A stretch of DNA of 64,000 nucleotides, from the NCBI GenBank assembly GCA_902636025.1, contig CACPQG010000001.1:62001-126000 (forward strand), in the 5' to 3' direction. Of the stretch, positions 1 through 9,426 are shown one piece after another; the stretch's first letter is position 1; each line of letters begins with the position of its first letter. A program made the position numbers and the translations under genes. The notes beneath the pieces are model-generated. The model ran no database searches and was not told the DNA's origin. It saw only the letters and a program-made list of their open reading frames with translations. The stretch is from an uncultured Pelagibacteraceae bacterium (lineage in GTDB: Bacteria > Pseudomonadota > Alphaproteobacteria > Pelagibacterales > Pelagibacteraceae).

Positions 1-1139
1 ATGCCAAAAATCATGAAAAAGAAGCAGAGATAATTGCTGATGCTGGAAAATTAAAATCAATAATTATCACAACAAGCATTTCTGGTAGAGGAGTTGATAT
101 TAAATTGGGAGGAAAGAAGTTGAATAATAATGATAAAGAACATGAAATTATTAAAAATAACGTTAAAAAACTAGGCGGCTTATTTGTTTTAGGTACTGAA
201 AGAATGGAGTCTAGAAGAGTTGATAATCAAGCCAGAGGTAGATCGGGAAGACAGGGTGATGAAGGAAATTCAATATTTTACGTTAGTTTAGAGGATGATT
301 TAATGAGAATATTTGGCTCTGAGTCAATGACAAACGTTCTAGAAAAATTAGGATTGAAAGATGGGGAAAGTATTGACCATCCTTGGATCAACAAAGCTTT
401 AGAAAGAGCTCAACAAAAAGTTGAGTCAAGAAACTTTGATATAAGAAAGACACTACTAAAATTTGACAATGTGCTCAATGATCAAAGACAAGTAATTTTC
501 ACCCAAAGAAAAGATATTATAAATTCCAATTCTATTTTTGATTATTCAAATAATTTTTTAGAAGAGGTCACTTTAGAATTGCTAAAATTAAAAAATATCA
601 AGGATTTTGAAACTCACTTACGGGCATTATTGGGAAAAAGTTTTGATGACAATGAAATAAATCATTTAATTAAAGATGATGAAAATGATTTTAAAAAAAA
701 AATCATAAAAAAATTTTCCCAAAAAAGAGAGGAAAGAATAAACTTAATTAGCAAAGAACAAGCTATAGAAATTGAAAAAAGAATACTTCTACAATCGATT
801 GATATAAATTGGAAACTTCACATTCAATATTTAGAGCAATTAAGGCAAGTTATAGGATTAAGATCCTATGGTCAAAGAGATCCTTTAATTGAATATAAAA
901 AAGAGGCTTTTGCTCTTTTTGAAAATTTATTAATTAAAATAAAAAATGATCTAATAAAAATTTTAATTAATTTAACTATTGTTGAAAAAAAAAATGACTA
1001 CGAAGAAACTAAAAAAACTAACAATATCGTTAATAATCCAAAATGTCTTTTGATATTAAATAAAGGTCAAAAAATATCTCGAAACGAAAAATGTGAAGCA
1101 ACTGGTAAAAAATACAAGAATTGTTGTGGAAGACTTTAA
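1..1139 (+). CDS. secA: Preprotein translocase SecA, C-terminal part (gene runs off the 5' edge)
   Basis: Frame is open from base 3: AKNHEKEAEIIADAGK...TTSISGRGVDIKLGG, then ERMESRRVDNQARGRSGRQGDEGNSIFYVSLEDDLMRIFG. The ORF-track start at 105 is internal. Confidence 0.96.
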   Translation, partial: AKNHEKEAEIIADAGKLKSIIITTSISGRGVDIKLGGKKLNNNDKEHEIIKNNVKKLGGLFVLGTERMESRRVDNQARGRSGRQGDEGNSIFYVSLEDDLMRIFGSESMTNVLEKLGLKDGESIDHPWINKALERAQQKVESRNFDIRKTLLKFDNVLNDQRQVIFTQRKDIINSNSIFDYSNNFLEEVTLELLKLKNIKDFETHLRALLGKSFDDNEINHLIKDDENDFKKKIIKKFSQKREERINLISKEQAIEIEKRILLQSIDINWKLHIQYLEQLRQVIGLRSYGQRDPLIEYKKEAFALFENLLIKIKNDLIKILINLTIVEKKNDYEETKKTNNIVNNPKCLLILNKGQKISRNEKCEATGKKYKNCCGRL

Positions 1140-1143
1140 AACT

Positions 1144-2250
1144 TTAAACTAACAAACCTAATATAGCTAAAAACGATAAAAGAAAAAAAATAAGTATATA
1201 TTTTTTTTTATTAATTTTAATTTTTTGAACTAATTTATCTAAAGTATTTGTTTGAAGAATTAACTTATCTTTGTTATTCCCACTTGTGTACAAGCCCTTT
1301 GTTCTTCCAATTGACAAAAATTTATTTTTCCTTTTTTCTAAAATCTCATCACGATTTAAATCTGCAAATTCAATTAAACTTTTTTCAATTGAGACTTTTA
1401 CATTTTTCAATACTTTTTCTCTGTCTCTATGTGCTCCACCAGTTGGCTCTTCAATAATTTCATCTATAATATTTAAATCTAGCAAATCTTTTGAAGAAAG
1501 TTTCATTGCAGTTGCTGCTTCTAATGTTTTCTTTGGATCTCTCCATAAAATTGAAGCACACCCCTCCGGTGAAATAACTGAATAAATTGCATTTTCTAAC
1601 ATTAAAACTTTACTTGATGATGCGAGAGCAATTGCTCCGCCTGATCCACCTTCACCAATTATTATTGATATAGTTGGAACCTTTAATTCCATACAACATT
1701 CTATTGATTTCGCAATAGCCTCTGCTTGCCCTCTTTCCTCTGCGCCTACACCAGGATAGGCTCCAGGAGTATCAATAAAGAGAATAATAGGTAAATTAAA
1801 TTTATCAGCAAGTTTCATTAATCTCACAGATTTTCTATATCCCTCTGGTTTCATCATTCCAAAATTTCTTTCTATCCTAGTCTCCAAACTATCTCCTTTT
1901 TGTTGACCTATTACCAAAACAGACAAATTTTTAAATTTTGCAAATCCAGTTATTACTGATTTATCTTCTCCATAATACCTATCGCCACTTAAAGAAATGA
2001 AATCTGAAAAGATGTTATCAATGAAATATTTTGATTTAGGTCTATCCTCATGCCTTGCAACCAATGTTTTTTGCCATGGATCAAGATTAGCGTAAATATC
2101 CTTGAGTTTAGTATCTATTTCCTCCTGTAGCTTTGAGATTTTACTTGTATCAACTTCGGAAAGGCCTTCTTTATTATAAGGATCTTTCAAGTTTTCTAAC
2201 TCTGCCTCTAGATCTTTAATATTTGTCTCAAAATTTAAGTAATTTTTCAT
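1144..2250 (-). CDS. accA: Acetyl-CoA carboxylase carboxyltransferase subunit alpha, with C-terminal hydrophobic tail
   Basis: RNFGMMKPEGYRKSVRLMKLADKFNLPIILFIDTPGAYPGVGAEERGQAEAIA; tail KKKYILIFFLLSFLAILGLLV. Confidence 0.96.
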   Translation of the reverse strand: MKNYLNFETNIKDLEAELENLKDPYNKEGLSEVDTSKISKLQEEIDTKLKDIYANLDPWQKTLVARHEDRPKSKYFIDNIFSDFISLSGDRYYGEDKSVITGFAKFKNLSVLVIGQQKGDSLETRIERNFGMMKPEGYRKSVRLMKLADKFNLPIILFIDTPGAYPGVGAEERGQAEAIAKSIECCMELKVPTISIIIGEGGSGGAIALASSSKVLMLENAIYSVISPEGCASILWRDPKKTLEAATAMKLSSKDLLDLNIIDEIIEEPTGGAHRDREKVLKNVKVSIEKSLIEFADLNRDEILEKRKNKFLSIGRTKGLYTSGNNKDKLILQTNTLDKLVQKIKINKKKYILIFFLLSFLAILGLLV

Positions 2251-2325
2251 AATTTAAAATATATTTCTTTATCAATTTTTAATAGTTAATAAAATACTTA
2301 AATAAAAAATCTACAAATTTTTAAT

Positions 2326-4518
2326 TTGAACATGAAAAAACAAGAAAAATTCGTAAAAATATTTGAATTATCGGTATCAAAAATATTATTTGATTTCGTA
2401 AACAATGAAGTTTTGAGAGGCACAAGTATTTCCTCAAAAAAATTTTGGAATGGATTTAATAAAACAGTTCATCAACTTGCCCCTATAAATAAAAAACTAA
2501 TTCAAACAAGGCATAAAATGCAAAGATCGATTGATAATTACCATCTCACTAGAAAAAATCAAAAATTCAAAAAAAACGAATATAAAAAGTTTTTAAAAAA
2601 AATTGGATATTTAAAAAATACTGGTCCTAATTTTAAAATACAAACTAAAAATGTTGATAATGAAATTTCAAGTATTTGTGGACCACAATTGGTTTGTCCT
2701 GTTTCGAATGCAAGATTTTTACTTAATGCTGCAAACGCAAGATGGGTAAGTCTATATGATAGCTTGTATGGTGCAGATATAATTCCAGAAACAAGAGGAG
2801 CTCTTAAAGGAAATACTTACAACCCAATAAGAGGAAAAGAGGTCATTTTATACTCGAGAAATCTTTTAGATAAGATAATTCCTTTAAAAAATAAAAGTTG
2901 GATGGATTTAAATGAAATACCAAAAATTCTTAATAATAAGCTTAAATTAGACTTGTTAAATCAAAATCAATTTATTGGATATTCAAAAGTATCAAATAAA
3001 ATATCTTCCATATTATTCAAAAATAATAATTTGCATATTGATATATTATTTGATCAGACAGGAAAAATGGAGGTTAATAATCCAGAAGGAAACCAAGACC
3101 CATTGAAAATTCATGATATTTTTTTAGAATCAGCAATAACAACAATCTGTGATCATGAAGATAGCGTAGCGGCAGTAGATGCTGAAGATAAAGTTCATGG
3201 CTATAAAAATTGGTTATTATTAATGAAAGGTAAACTCAAATCATCATTTATTAAAAATGGCAAAAAAACTTTAAGAAAATTAAATAAAGATAGAAACTAT
3301 ATTTCATCCAAAGGATCTAAGTATAAATTGCACGGAAGATCACTCTTATTAAACAGAAATGTAGGTCATCTGATGACTACCCCAAGTATCCTATTAAAAG
3401 ATGGTTCAGAATGTCCCGAGGGTATATTAGATGCTTTTATTACTTCAGCTAGTTGTTTACATGACTTTAAAATAAGAGGAAATTCAAGAGAGAAAGCTAT
3501 TTATATTGTAAAACCAAAAATGCATGGACCAGAAGAATGTTCTTTTACAGATTTAATTTTTAAAAATGTGGAAAAAGTTTTAAAGCTTAAAAATAATCAA
3601 ATTCTTTGTGGAATAATGGATGAAGAAAGACGAACCTCTTTAAATTTAAAAGAATGTATAAGAGCGTTAAAAAAAAGAGTTTTTTTTATAAATACTGGAT
3701 TTTTGGATAGGACTGGTGATGAAATTCATACATCTATGGAATATGGACCGATGATATTAAAAGGAGATATGAAAGCTTCAAAATGGATACGGGCATATGA
3801 AAACAATAATGTTGATGTTGGATTATCCTGTGGATTTTCCGGTAAAGCACAGATAGGCAAAGGGATGTGGGCAATGCCCGATCTTCTTAATGACATGATG
3901 AAGCAAAAAATTTCTCATCCAGAAGCTGGGGCAAATTGTGCATGGGTGCCATCACCAACTGCTGCAGCTATTCATAGTTTGCATTATCATCACGTTGATG
4001 TTTTTTCAAAACAAAAAGACATAATGAAAAGAAAAAAAGCGAAGTTAGATGATTTACTTGAAATCCCTATTAATTCACCAAAAAACAAATGGTCAAAATC
4101 CCAAATATCAGAAGAGCTTAAAAATAATACACAAGGTATTTTAGGCTATGTTGTTAGATGGATTGATCAATCTGTTGGGTGTTCAAAAGTTCCAGATATA
4201 AATGGTGTCGGATTGATGGAAGATAGAGCTACTTGTAGGATAAGCAGCCAGCATATAGCAAACTGGTTGCACCACGGAGTATGTAGCAAAAAACAAGTTT
4301 TGGAAATTATGAAAAAAATGGCCAAAATTGTTGATAATCAAAATCTTAAAGATAAAAGTATGAAAGGGCAAGATCCATACCAGTCTATGGGAGCAAATTA
4401 TTATCAATCAATTGCTTTTAAAACTGCATGTGATTTGGTTTTTCACGGCAAAAGTCAGCCCTCGGGTTACACTGAACCATTGCTTCACTTTAATAGAATA
4501 ATGAAAAAGTCAATCTGA
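2326..4518 (+). CDS. glcB: Malate synthase G
   Basis: 730 aa; NRNVGHLMTTPSILLKDGSECPEGILDAFITS, GFLDRTGDEIHTSMEYGPMILKGDMK, GANCAWVPSPTAAAIHSLHYH. Confidence 0.95.
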   Translation: MNMKKQEKFVKIFELSVSKILFDFVNNEVLRGTSISSKKFWNGFNKTVHQLAPINKKLIQTRHKMQRSIDNYHLTRKNQKFKKNEYKKFLKKIGYLKNTGPNFKIQTKNVDNEISSICGPQLVCPVSNARFLLNAANARWVSLYDSLYGADIIPETRGALKGNTYNPIRGKEVILYSRNLLDKIIPLKNKSWMDLNEIPKILNNKLKLDLLNQNQFIGYSKVSNKISSILFKNNNLHIDILFDQTGKMEVNNPEGNQDPLKIHDIFLESAITTICDHEDSVAAVDAEDKVHGYKNWLLLMKGKLKSSFIKNGKKTLRKLNKDRNYISSKGSKYKLHGRSLLLNRNVGHLMTTPSILLKDGSECPEGILDAFITSASCLHDFKIRGNSREKAIYIVKPKMHGPEECSFTDLIFKNVEKVLKLKNNQILCGIMDEERRTSLNLKECIRALKKRVFFINTGFLDRTGDEIHTSMEYGPMILKGDMKASKWIRAYENNNVDVGLSCGFSGKAQIGKGMWAMPDLLNDMMKQKISHPEAGANCAWVPSPTAAAIHSLHYHHVDVFSKQKDIMKRKKAKLDDLLEIPINSPKNKWSKSQISEELKNNTQGILGYVVRWIDQSVGCSKVPDINGVGLMEDRATCRISSQHIANWLHHGVCSKKQVLEIMKKMAKIVDNQNLKDKSMKGQDPYQSMGANYYQSIAFKTACDLVFHGKSQPSGYTEPLLHFNRIMKKSI

Positions 4519-5127
4519 GTCGACGTCCAATCCAGTTCTATTTATAAAGGCTGAATGAAGAGTACCATCATCAAGATTTTCGATTTCACCACCAATTGGA
4601 AGGCCTTGACCTAATTTTGAAATTTTAACATTAGAATTTTTTAGACTATCTCTAATGTAGTATGCTGTTGTTTGACCTTCTACTGTCGCGCTTGTTGCCA
4701 ATATCACTTCTTCAATTTTATCTTTATTTACTCTTTCTTTTAAAGAATTAATCAATAAATCTTCTTTCCTTTGTCCCACTGATGATATTGTGCCTCCTAA
4801 AATATGAAAATATCCTTCAAATATATTTGAACTTTGTATACTCCATTGATCAGAGATATTTTCAACAACACATATTTTATTGTATTTTTTTTTAACTATT
4901 TCACAACTGCTATAGCTACATTCAATTAAATTTGGTTTTAATGTTCCACAAATATTACATCGAACTATATTTTTACATACCTCGGTTAAAGCTTTGGCCA
5001 TTGGCTTAGCGAGTTTATCCCTGTTATTAATTAATTTTAAAACAATGCGTTTTGCTGATTTTGGACCAAGCCCAGGAAGCTTTGAAATTATCTTAACTAA
5101 ATCTTCAATTTCACTAATATTTTGCAT
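4510..5127 (-). CDS. recR: Recombination protein RecR
   Basis: KLPGLGPKSAKRIVLKL, zinc finger, ILGGTISSVGQ, TOPRIM-like LATSATVEGQTTAYYI. Confidence 0.95.
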   Translation of the reverse strand: MQNISEIEDLVKIISKLPGLGPKSAKRIVLKLINNRDKLAKPMAKALTEVCKNIVRCNICGTLKPNLIECSYSSCEIVKKKYNKICVVENISDQWSIQSSNIFEGYFHILGGTISSVGQRKEDLLINSLKERVNKDKIEEVILATSATVEGQTTAYYIRDSLKNSNVKISKLGQGLPIGGEIENLDDGTLHSAFINRTGLDVDSD

Positions 5128-5130
5128 TTC

Positions 5131-5469
5131 TTAAAGAGGCCATTTAAAACCTGGTATACCAAAACCACCAGCTGCTTTTGATATCTCTTCAGATGTTTTG
5201 GCCTTAAGTTTCTCTTTTGCATTATTATGAGCTGCAGTAATTAAATCTTCAATAATTGATTTGTCCTCTTTAAGTATTTCAGGAGAAATATAAATTTTTA
5301 TCATTTCTCCATCTCCATTAAGTGTGACCTTTATCGACCCGGTGCCAGATGTACCTTCAACAGAAATTTTTTTTATATTCTGTTGGCTTTCTTTCATTTT
5401 CTCTTCTAGCTCTTTAGCTTTATCTAATATTTTTGAAAAATCATTCATCTTTTTTAATTTCAATATCAA
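5131..5469 (-). CDS. YbaB/EbfC nucleoid-associated protein
   Basis: Small protein between recR and dnaX; SGTGSIKVTLNGDGEMIKIYISPEIL, AGGFGIPGFKWPL. Confidence 0.93.
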   Translation of the reverse strand: MILKLKKMNDFSKILDKAKELEEKMKESQQNIKKISVEGTSGTGSIKVTLNGDGEMIKIYISPEILKEDKSIIEDLITAAHNNAKEKLKAKTSEEISKAAGGFGIPGFKWPL

Positions 5470-7087
5470 TTAATTCCGCATCAGAAAATGTTTGTAAAAT
5501 TTTTTTATAAGTTTCTGTTTTTTTTGCATTTTCGAAAAGTTTATTTTTAGCATCCTCATCACTTTCCTTTTTTGATTTTTCTCCAGTTTTTTTTGAAAGA
5601 GTGATCATCCATCTTTCTTTAGTCCACTCTAATAACTTAGCTGAAAGAATTTTTATAAAGTCTTTTTCTAATTTTTCGTTAATAGAAATTTCTATTCTAC
5701 CATGCTCAAAGCTTACCAAATTAACATTATTTTCAAGTTCATATTTTAATTTAACCTCCTTTTTTACATTACATAAATCAATTAAATCACTAAGACTTTT
5801 TATTGATATATTCTTAGTTTTAATTTTATTTGTTTCGATATCACCAAGACTTTTTTCTTGTACAATACTTTTAATTTGATTTATAGGATCCTGCTTTTTC
5901 TGTATTTTGGTTTCTAATTTTTTTTCATCTAATTTAATATGAATATCGCTGTGATCTTTAGAATCTTTCATTTTGATAGATTTAATATGAAGCAACCTAA
6001 TTAAAAACATTTCTATACTTATATTTTGATCAGCAACAATATCTAATTCCCCTAAAGTATTAATTGTAAACTGCCAAAATAAAATCAACGTTTCACTATT
6101 TAAGTTCATTGCAATTTCTTTAATTGCTTCAAATTCATCATTGTTTAAATCAAAGTTTTTTGTACTTTCGTTTAGAGAGTTTATATTTTTGAAATAATAA
6201 AGAATTTCTAAAAAATCATTTAAAAATATCTTAGGCTCAACTCCCTGATTATAAATATTTTTATAAGCTTCCAATGTTTTATTTTGATCCCCTTTTAAAA
6301 TATATTCAAAGATTTTTATTAAATGTGATTTATCAAAATATCCAAAGATTTTTTGAACATCTGATAATTCTAATCTTTTTTCTTTATCATTCGATAATAA
6401 AGCTCTATCTAGTAAAGATAATGAGTCTCTGACTGAGCCCTCCGAAATTTTTACTATAAGTTTAAGTGCTTCATCAGAAATATTACCGTTTTCTAAGTTA
6501 CAAATTTTTTTTATATACATTAATAATTCCTCTGATCTAACTCTTGATAAATCAAATCTTTGGCACCTAGACAGAATAGTTACAGGAATTTTTTTTAGTT
6601 CTGTTGTCGCAAAAATAAATTTTAAATATTCAGGTGGTTCCTCTAAAGTTTTTAAAAGCGCATTAAAGGCTTGTTTACTTAACATATGAACTTCATCAAT
6701 AATAAATATTTTATATTTTGATGATGTTGGACCATACCTTGAAAACTCAATTAAGTCTCTAACATCATCGACTCCAGTTTTGCTAGCTGCATCCATTTCT
6801 AAAACATCTATATGATTTGATTTTGCAATAGCTTCACAATGACAATTTTCACAAGAGTTTTGATTGCCAATATTATCTATTCCATTTTTACAATTTAAAG
6901 CCTTTGCGATTAACCTTGCGATTGTTGTTTTGCCTACTCCCCTTATTCCTGTAAACAAGAATGCATTTGGGATTTTGTCATATTTTATAGAATTATAAAT
7001 TGTATCACTTACTACTTCTTGACCAATCAGATCACTAAATAGTTTTGGTCGATACTTTAATGCTAGTACTTTTGAATTTGTGCTCAT
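5441..7087 (-). CDS. dnaX: DNA polymerase III subunits gamma/tau
   Basis: ALKYRPKLFSDLIGQEVV, GIRGVGKTTIARLIAKALNC, CENCHCEAI, DEVHMLSKQAFNALLKTLEEPP. Confidence 0.97.
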   Translation of the reverse strand: MSTNSKVLALKYRPKLFSDLIGQEVVSDTIYNSIKYDKIPNAFLFTGIRGVGKTTIARLIAKALNCKNGIDNIGNQNSCENCHCEAIAKSNHIDVLEMDAASKTGVDDVRDLIEFSRYGPTSSKYKIFIIDEVHMLSKQAFNALLKTLEEPPEYLKFIFATTELKKIPVTILSRCQRFDLSRVRSEELLMYIKKICNLENGNISDEALKLIVKISEGSVRDSLSLLDRALLSNDKEKRLELSDVQKIFGYFDKSHLIKIFEYILKGDQNKTLEAYKNIYNQGVEPKIFLNDFLEILYYFKNINSLNESTKNFDLNNDEFEAIKEIAMNLNSETLILFWQFTINTLGELDIVADQNISIEMFLIRLLHIKSIKMKDSKDHSDIHIKLDEKKLETKIQKKQDPINQIKSIVQEKSLGDIETNKIKTKNISIKSLSDLIDLCNVKKEVKLKYELENNVNLVSFEHGRIEISINEKLEKDFIKILSAKLLEWTKERWMITLSKKTGEKSKKESDEDAKNKLFENAKKTETYKKILQTFSDAELIDIEIKKDE

Positions 7088-7095
7088 ATTTTATA

Positions 7096-7179
7096 GGAGA
7101 CTAGAACCTGAAAATCTGTCTTTACGACTGCTTCTGTTAAGATCTGATCGGGTTCAAGCAGAATTCACCTCTAGCCTCC
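7096..7179 (-). ncRNA. ffs: Bacterial signal recognition particle RNA (4.5S)
   Basis: Minus strand GGAGGCTAG...GATCAGATCTTAACAGAAGCAGTC...CTAGTCTCC. Terminal arms pair (GGAGGCUAG/CUAGUCUCC), SRP domain IV signature UCAG-AUC-loop-GAAGCAG, adjacent to dnaX, TATAAT just upstream. Confidence 0.88.
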
Positions 7180-7226
7180 AAAATCTATTATATCAGTAAT
7201 AAAATTCAATCTTCAACTATCAATAT

Positions 7227-8057
7227 TTAAAGTTTTCTAAATTTACTTGCTTTATAGACCCCAAGTATTTCAAGGCTTATAGTGTGAAAACCTAGCTCCT
7301 CCAAAGATTTTTGAACCCTTGGATCCTCTATGTGTCCTACGATGTCACATAAAAATAAATACTGTTCAAAACTGCTTTGATCGGAAAAACTCTCTAATTT
7401 ACTCAATGAAACATCATTTGTAGCAAATCCTCCCAAACATTTATAAAGAGCCGCAGGCTTATCCTTAACTTTAAATATACAGCTAGTAATATAATTATCT
7501 TTTATAAATTCTGGATGCTCTATTTTTTTTCCCATAAATAAAAATCTAGTTACATTTTTTTTGTCATCCTCAATATTTTTTTTCAAAATTTTTAATTTAT
7601 ATATACTTGCAGATAAACTTGATGCTATAGCAGCCTCCTCATTTATAGAATTTTCGCTTATAAATTTTGCACTTCCAGCCGTATCAGCAGCAATAATTGG
7701 CTCTAGGTTAAGTTCATTAATAATTTTTTGACATTGTGAAATGGCCTGAGCATGTGACCTTACATATTTTAAATCCTTAATATTTACTCCTGATTTTGCT
7801 ATTAAATTATGAGAAACTTTATGAAAGTGTTCTGCAAATATTTGTAATTTATATTTATTCATTAAATGTTGTATGTCGGCAACTCGACCTGCGATCGAAT
7901 TTTCGATTGGTATAATTGTTTTTAATTTTTCGTCTTCACTACATTTTTTAAAGCATTCCTCAAATGTTTTACACGAAACTAATTCAGCATTTGGAAAATA
8001 TTCCAAAGCAGCTAATTGTGAATATGCTCCTTGAATCCCTTGATATAAAATTTTCAT
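7227..8057 (-). CDS. pheA: Prephenate dehydratase
   Basis: YQGIQGAYSQLAALEYFP, PIENSIAGRV, C-terminal ACT region DKPAALYKCLGGFA. Confidence 0.94.
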   Translation of the reverse strand: MKILYQGIQGAYSQLAALEYFPNAELVSCKTFEECFKKCSEDEKLKTIIPIENSIAGRVADIQHLMNKYKLQIFAEHFHKVSHNLIAKSGVNIKDLKYVRSHAQAISQCQKIINELNLEPIIAADTAGSAKFISENSINEEAAIASSLSASIYKLKILKKNIEDDKKNVTRFLFMGKKIEHPEFIKDNYITSCIFKVKDKPAALYKCLGGFATNDVSLSKLESFSDQSSFEQYLFLCDIVGHIEDPRVQKSLEELGFHTISLEILGVYKASKFRKL

Positions 8058-8795
8058 CTAACTTTTATATTTCATTATTTTTTTTAATTCCATATAATCT
8101 TGCTTAGTATCAATTCCTATAACTTTCTTTCTAGCCAAAATTACGCTAATTGGTAAATTGTTATCAAGAGCTCTCAATTGTTCTAGATTATTTTTAATTT
8201 CATTTTTGGTTCTTTTCAATTTACAAAATTTTTCTAGAATAGATACGCTATATTGATAAATGCCAATATGATGGTAAATGTTTTTATAACTAATATTACT
8301 ATTTCTAAAAAAATTTGTTGCCCTAGCAAAATTTTTAGAATTTATTTTTTTTTTAGTAACTACTTTTACAATGTTTTTATTTAAATATTTTTTTTTATTA
8401 TTTATTTTAATTGCTAGTGTGCCTATATCAATCTTATTTTTAGTAACAATTTTATTTAGATTTCTAATATCCTTGATATCAATTAGAGGTTCATCACCTT
8501 GTAAATTAATAATATATTTAATTTTTTTGTTTTTTATTTTTTTAAAAGCTTCCCAAATTCTATCTGTCCCTGATTTAGGCTTTCTTGAGGTCAATATAGT
8601 ATTACCTTTATGTTTTTTGATTTCATCAATTATTTCCATATCTTCTGTTGCAACAAATACATTTCCAATGTTACAATTTTTTGCTTTTTTTAAGACCTGA
8701 GATATTATTGATTTACCATTTATTTTAAGTAATGGCTTCCCAGGAAGTCTTTTGGCTGACATTCTTGTAGGTATTATAATTAAAGTGTTGCTCAT
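8058..8795 (-). CDS. kdsB: 3-deoxy-manno-octulosonate cytidylyltransferase
   Basis: IIPTRMSAKRLPGKPLLKINGKSII, NLQGDEPLI. Confidence 0.93.
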   Translation of the reverse strand: MSNTLIIIPTRMSAKRLPGKPLLKINGKSIISQVLKKAKNCNIGNVFVATEDMEIIDEIKKHKGNTILTSRKPKSGTDRIWEAFKKIKNKKIKYIINLQGDEPLIDIKDIRNLNKIVTKNKIDIGTLAIKINNKKKYLNKNIVKVVTKKKINSKNFARATNFFRNSNISYKNIYHHIGIYQYSVSILEKFCKLKRTKNEIKNNLEQLRALDNNLPISVILARKKVIGIDTKQDYMELKKIMKYKS

Positions 8796-8895
8796 AATTT
8801 TCGTTTTTTATGCGTCTAACAGACGCAAAATCACCAATTTAAAATTAGGTAATTTCTTAATTTACATGTTATACGTTCAAACATTATTTTACAAA

Positions 8896-9426
8896 ATGGA
8901 TTCGTTCGAAATAAACAAAATAGTTGCAGCAGTGTTAGTTACTATACTTGTAGTTTTAGGTATTGGAAAAATATCTGATTTAATGTTTAAGGTAGATAAA
9001 CTCTCAGTTGCAGCTTACAAGGTCGATCCAGTGGATGACGGACAGGTAAATTTGGCGAGTACTGAAAGTGATGTGGATATATCTGCACTTTTAGCACTTG
9101 GCAATGTTGAACATGGTCAAAAAGTTTTTAAAAAGTGCAAAGCTTGTCATAGTATAAAACAAGGTGGCGGTAACAATATTGGTCCAAAACTTTGGAATGT
9201 AATGTTTAGACCTGTTGGGGCAATATCAGATTATAAATACTCAAAAGCACTTGCAAATTATAAAAAAGATTGGAGCTGGGAAGAGATGAACGGTTTTTTA
9301 ATCAAACCATCAAAATGGATAAAAGGAAATAAGATGGGATTCGCAGGATTAAAAGATGAAAAAGATAGAGCATCAGTAATGTTATACTTAAATCAAAATA
9401 GTGATCAGCCTAAACAATTACCTTAA
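8896..9426 (+). CDS. Membrane-anchored cytochrome c (CycM-like)
   Basis: Start trimmed to MDSFEINKIV (ORF-track start 8752 overlaps kdsB). Single TM anchor, then VFKKCKACHS heme site and KWIKGNKMGFAGLKD. Confidence 0.88.
   Translation: MDSFEINKIVAAVLVTILVVLGIGKISDLMFKVDKLSVAAYKVDPVDDGQVNLASTESDVDISALLALGNVEHGQKVFKKCKACHSIKQGGGNNIGPKLWNVMFRPVGAISDYKYSKALANYKKDWSWEEMNGFLIKPSKWIKGNKMGFAGLKDEKDRASVMLYLNQNSDQPKQLP

Noticed and set aside
1248-1585. ORFs 1248..1457 and 1271..1585 (+)
   Set aside because: Antisense to well-supported accA; low-complexity products with no recognisable domain.
8752-8895. N-terminal extension of the cytochrome c ORF
   Set aside because: Overlaps kdsB antisense; the natural start with a TM anchor is at 8896.
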